This document shows positions 62,018 to 64,000 of a stretch of 64,000 nucleotides of DNA, piece after piece. This stretch comes from Micromonospora zamorensis (GTDB lineage: Bacteria > Actinomycetota > Actinomycetes > Mycobacteriales > Micromonosporaceae): NCBI RefSeq assembly GCF_900090275.1, contig NZ_LT607755.1:6262001-6326000 (forward strand), given 5' to 3'. Made by a program: the position numbers and the translations under genes. The stretch's first letter is position 1, and every line of letters begins with the position of its first letter. The notes below the pieces were generated by a model. It was not told the DNA's origin. It was given only the letters and a program-made list of their open reading frames with translations, and did not search any database.

Positions 62018-64000
62018 ATGACTCCGGATCATGATCGGTCGCGGAGCCCGGCTGGTCGTACCGCCCTGTCGGAGCTGCTCCGCGAGCATCGACGCGCCGC
62101 CGGCCTGACCCAGGCCGAGCTGGCGTCCCGGGCCGGGGTGGGTGTGCGGACGGTGCGTGACCTGGAGCGCGGTCGGGCGGTCCGGCCGCAGCGCACCACA
62201 GTGGACCTGCTCGCCACGGCGCTGGCGTTGACCGACACCGGCCGGGCGGCGTTCCTGGCCGCGGCCCGCGGCTCCGCCGGTGAGCTGGTCCGCCCGGACA
62301 CCACCTCGCCGGCGCTCGCGGTCAGCGGCAGAGCCACGTCCGCCGACCGGCCGGTCAACCTCCCACCACCGGTGACGCTGATCGGCCGGGACCGCGACAT
62401 CACCGAGCTGACCGGAATGCTGACGGCGGAGCGCGGGCCCCGGCTGGTGAGCCTGGTCGGGTTGGCCGGGGTCGGCAAGACCGCCCTGGCGACGTCGATG
62501 GCGCACGTGGTGGCCTCGGCCCACCCGGCCGGCGTGACCGGGGTGCTGATCGGCGAGGGCTCGGACGGGCCGGACGTGCTCGCCGCCTCGATGTCGGTGC
62601 TCGGCGCGGCACGGCTACCGGACCTGGTGGCCCGGCTCGCCGGGCAGCCGGCGCTGCTGGTGATGGACGCGGTGGAACGCGCCCCGGGGCCGGTGGCCGC
62701 GACGCTGCACCGGCTGCTCGCGGCCCTGCCCTCGCTGCGGGTGCTGGTCACCGGACGGCACCCGGTTGGCCTACCCGGCGAGCGGGTCTGGCCGGTCTCC
62801 CCGCTCGACGTGCCGCCACCGGACGCCGAACGCTCCGGGCTGGCCACGCTCGAATCGTGGCCGGCGGTCGCGTTGTTCACCGCCCGGCTCGCTCAGGTCC
62901 GCCGGGAGACACCCACACCCGACGAGCTGCCAGCCCTTGCCGCACTGGTTCGTCGCCTGGGCGGGCTGCCGCTGGCCATCGAGCTGATGGCCGCCCGGGG
63001 CCGGCTCCTCGACCTCACCGAGCTCCTCGACCGGTACGGCGACCGGGTGCTCGACCTCGCCACTCCCGCCGATCCCCCCGTCCACCCCGGTTGGGACGCG
63101 TTGGACGCGTTCACCGCGGGGTCGAGCCGCCCGGAGACTACCCCGGCGGTGGCCACGGTCACCCTGCGCGACGCGGTGGCGACGAGCTACCGACTGCTGG
63201 CGCCGGACGAGCGGGCGGCGCTGCGGCAGCTCGCCGTTTTCGGCAACCGCTGGTCGGTGGAGTTGGCCGAGGAGATGCTCGCCGACGAGGCCGACCGGGA
63301 CGGCACGGTGGCAATCGATCCTGTTCCGCTGTTGGACCGTCTCGTCGAGCTGGGGCTGCTGGGCGTACGCGGCACCGGGTCGTTCCGGTTCCGGCTGCTC
63401 GACGCTGTCCGTGACTATGCAGTGGAGCAGGCGGCCGGCGAGGGTGAGCTGACCTGCATCCGGCGGCGGCACGCGGAGGTGATCGCGCGGTTGGTGGCAC
63501 GGACCGCGATCGACCTGATCGGCCCACGAATGTCCGACGCGGTGCACCGGCTGGACGAGATGAGCAGTGACATCAGCTCGTCGCTGTCCCACGCGGCCAC
63601 CGACGATCCGTTGACCGCGCTGCGACTGGCGGCCTGTCTGACCCGCTGGTGGCGGTTCCGTGGGCGAGACGTCGTCGGACGACAGTGGCTGCACCGGCTG
63701 CTGGCCGACCCGCGTACCGCCGACGCCGATCCGGTCCTGCGTGGCTGGGCCGCGCTCGGGGTTGCCCGGCTCGCGGCCGAGCACGGCGCGAGCGCCGAGG
63801 AACTGCCGACGGCGCGCGCGGCGTTGGACACCTTCCTGGAGGCCGGCGACGTCACCGGGGAGTTGGAGGCGCGCACTGTGCTCGGCAACCTGTTGATCTC
63901 CGTCGGCCGGCACGACGAGTCTCGCGAGCAGGCCGAGGTGGTGCTGCGGCTGGCCGCCCGCAATGGGCGGACCCGCGACCTGGCGGTGGCCCAGAACAGC
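62018..64000 (+). CDS. XRE-HTH / NB-ARC-type ATPase regulator (partial, runs off the window)
   Basis: 661 residues are visible. An XRE helix-turn-helix is at residues about 15-75 (LLREHRRAAGLTQAELASRA then VRTVRDLERGRAV). A P-loop ATPase follows, with Walker A SLVGLAGVGKTAL (K154), a hydrophobic Walker B-like QPALLVMDAVE, and GGLPLAIELMA (the GLPL motif of NB-ARC/STAND proteins). A winged-helix and start of helical repeats follow (ELPTARAALDTFLEAGD). Such proteins are STAND signal switches, often in secondary metabolism or defence. The C-terminal sensor repeats lie outside the window. ATG 62018. Confidence 0.88.
   Translation, partial: MTPDHDRSRSPAGRTALSELLREHRRAAGLTQAELASRAGVGVRTVRDLERGRAVRPQRTTVDLLATALALTDTGRAAFLAAARGSAGELVRPDTTSPALAVSGRATSADRPVNLPPPVTLIGRDRDITELTGMLTAERGPRLVSLVGLAGVGKTALATSMAHVVASAHPAGVTGVLIGEGSDGPDVLAASMSVLGAARLPDLVARLAGQPALLVMDAVERAPGPVAATLHRLLAALPSLRVLVTGRHPVGLPGERVWPVSPLDVPPPDAERSGLATLESWPAVALFTARLAQVRRETPTPDELPALAALVRRLGGLPLAIELMAARGRLLDLTELLDRYGDRVLDLATPADPPVHPGWDALDAFTAGSSRPETTPAVATVTLRDAVATSYRLLAPDERAALRQLAVFGNRWSVELAEEMLADEADRDGTVAIDPVPLLDRLVELGLLGVRGTGSFRFRLLDAVRDYAVEQAAGEGELTCIRRRHAEVIARLVARTAIDLIGPRMSDAVHRLDEMSSDISSSLSHAATDDPLTALRLAACLTRWWRFRGRDVVGRQWLHRLLADPRTADADPVLRGWAALGVARLAAEHGASAEELPTARAALDTFLEAGDVTGELEARTVLGNLLISVGRHDESREQAEVVLRLAARNGRTRDLAVAQNS

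Overview
The window is very GC-rich chromosomal DNA from a high-GC actinobacterium. It covers the replication-origin region. The gene order, the TTGTCCACA/TTATCCACA DnaA boxes, the parS consensus GTTTCACGTGAAAC and the frequent GTG starts suggest Micromonosporaceae (Micromonospora or Salinispora-like). That assignment is inferred from gene order and family knowledge, not from a search.

Layout. (1) 1-6036: the tail of an unidentified gene, a GNAT acetyltransferase, a PLP aminotransferase with a D-Ala-D-Ala-ligase-like enzyme, a Cmx/CmrA-type drug-efflux MFS gene, and a HIT-like protein with a low-complexity tail. (2) 6037-13512: the segregation and envelope cluster on the minus strand, in transcription order rpmH, rnpA, yidD, yidC, jag, rsmG, parA, parB. 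Five perfect parS sites lie downstream of parB and inside parA, and two perfect DnaA boxes sit next to the outermost parS. (3) 13513-28475: dnaA, oriC (about 15 DnaA-box-like sequences), dnaN, gnd, recF, a DciA-like gene, a three-gene accessory insert with an OhrR/MarR-type regulator, gyrB, gyrA, a DUF3566 membrane protein, tRNA-Ile, a DLW-39-family mini-protein and tRNA-Ala. (4) 28589-40000: accessory genes, namely a P-loop kinase, a YCII protein, a truncated CBS-domain gene, an MBL-fold hydrolase, a giant CtpH/CtpI-like P-type ATPase preceded by an overlapping uORF, a divergent small membrane protein, an MFS transporter, a GAP-family protein and a YbaK-like deacylase. (5) 39400-46000: DsbA/FrnE-like oxidoreductase, SufE, a CBS protein, ProS, an SGNH hydrolase, an amidohydrolase-like fragment and the sulfurtransferase SseA. 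(6) 45400-50350: a SigE-family ECF sigma factor with a membrane-anchored partner, and a TetR/FAD-monooxygenase pair sharing three copies of one operator palindrome, then an MFS exporter. (7) 50464-55145: an HSP90-family protein coupled to a 963-residue TPR protein. (8) 55219-61893: a leucine/isovalerate catabolic set (TetR, biotin carboxylase, HMG-CoA lyase, carboxyltransferase, acyl-CoA dehydrogenase) interrupted by a secreted snapalysin. (9) 62018-64000: the start of an XRE-HTH/NB-ARC-type signalling ATPase that runs off the window.

How it fits together. The core is the machinery for initiating replication (DnaA/oriC/DnaN/RecF/gyrase), segregating origins (ParABS) and inserting membrane proteins (YidC/YidD/Jag, with RnpA/RpmH). 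The DnaA and ParB site maps overlap physically. The most unusual items are: parS sites used as coding sequence for a VSRET pentapeptide in ParA; extra DnaA-box groups beside parS and between gyrB and gyrA; a P-type ATPase whose N-terminal half looks like a degenerate second ATPase; a coupled HSP90-TPR pair; and an 85-nt highly self-complementary element with perfect 14-bp arms at 57295-57379.
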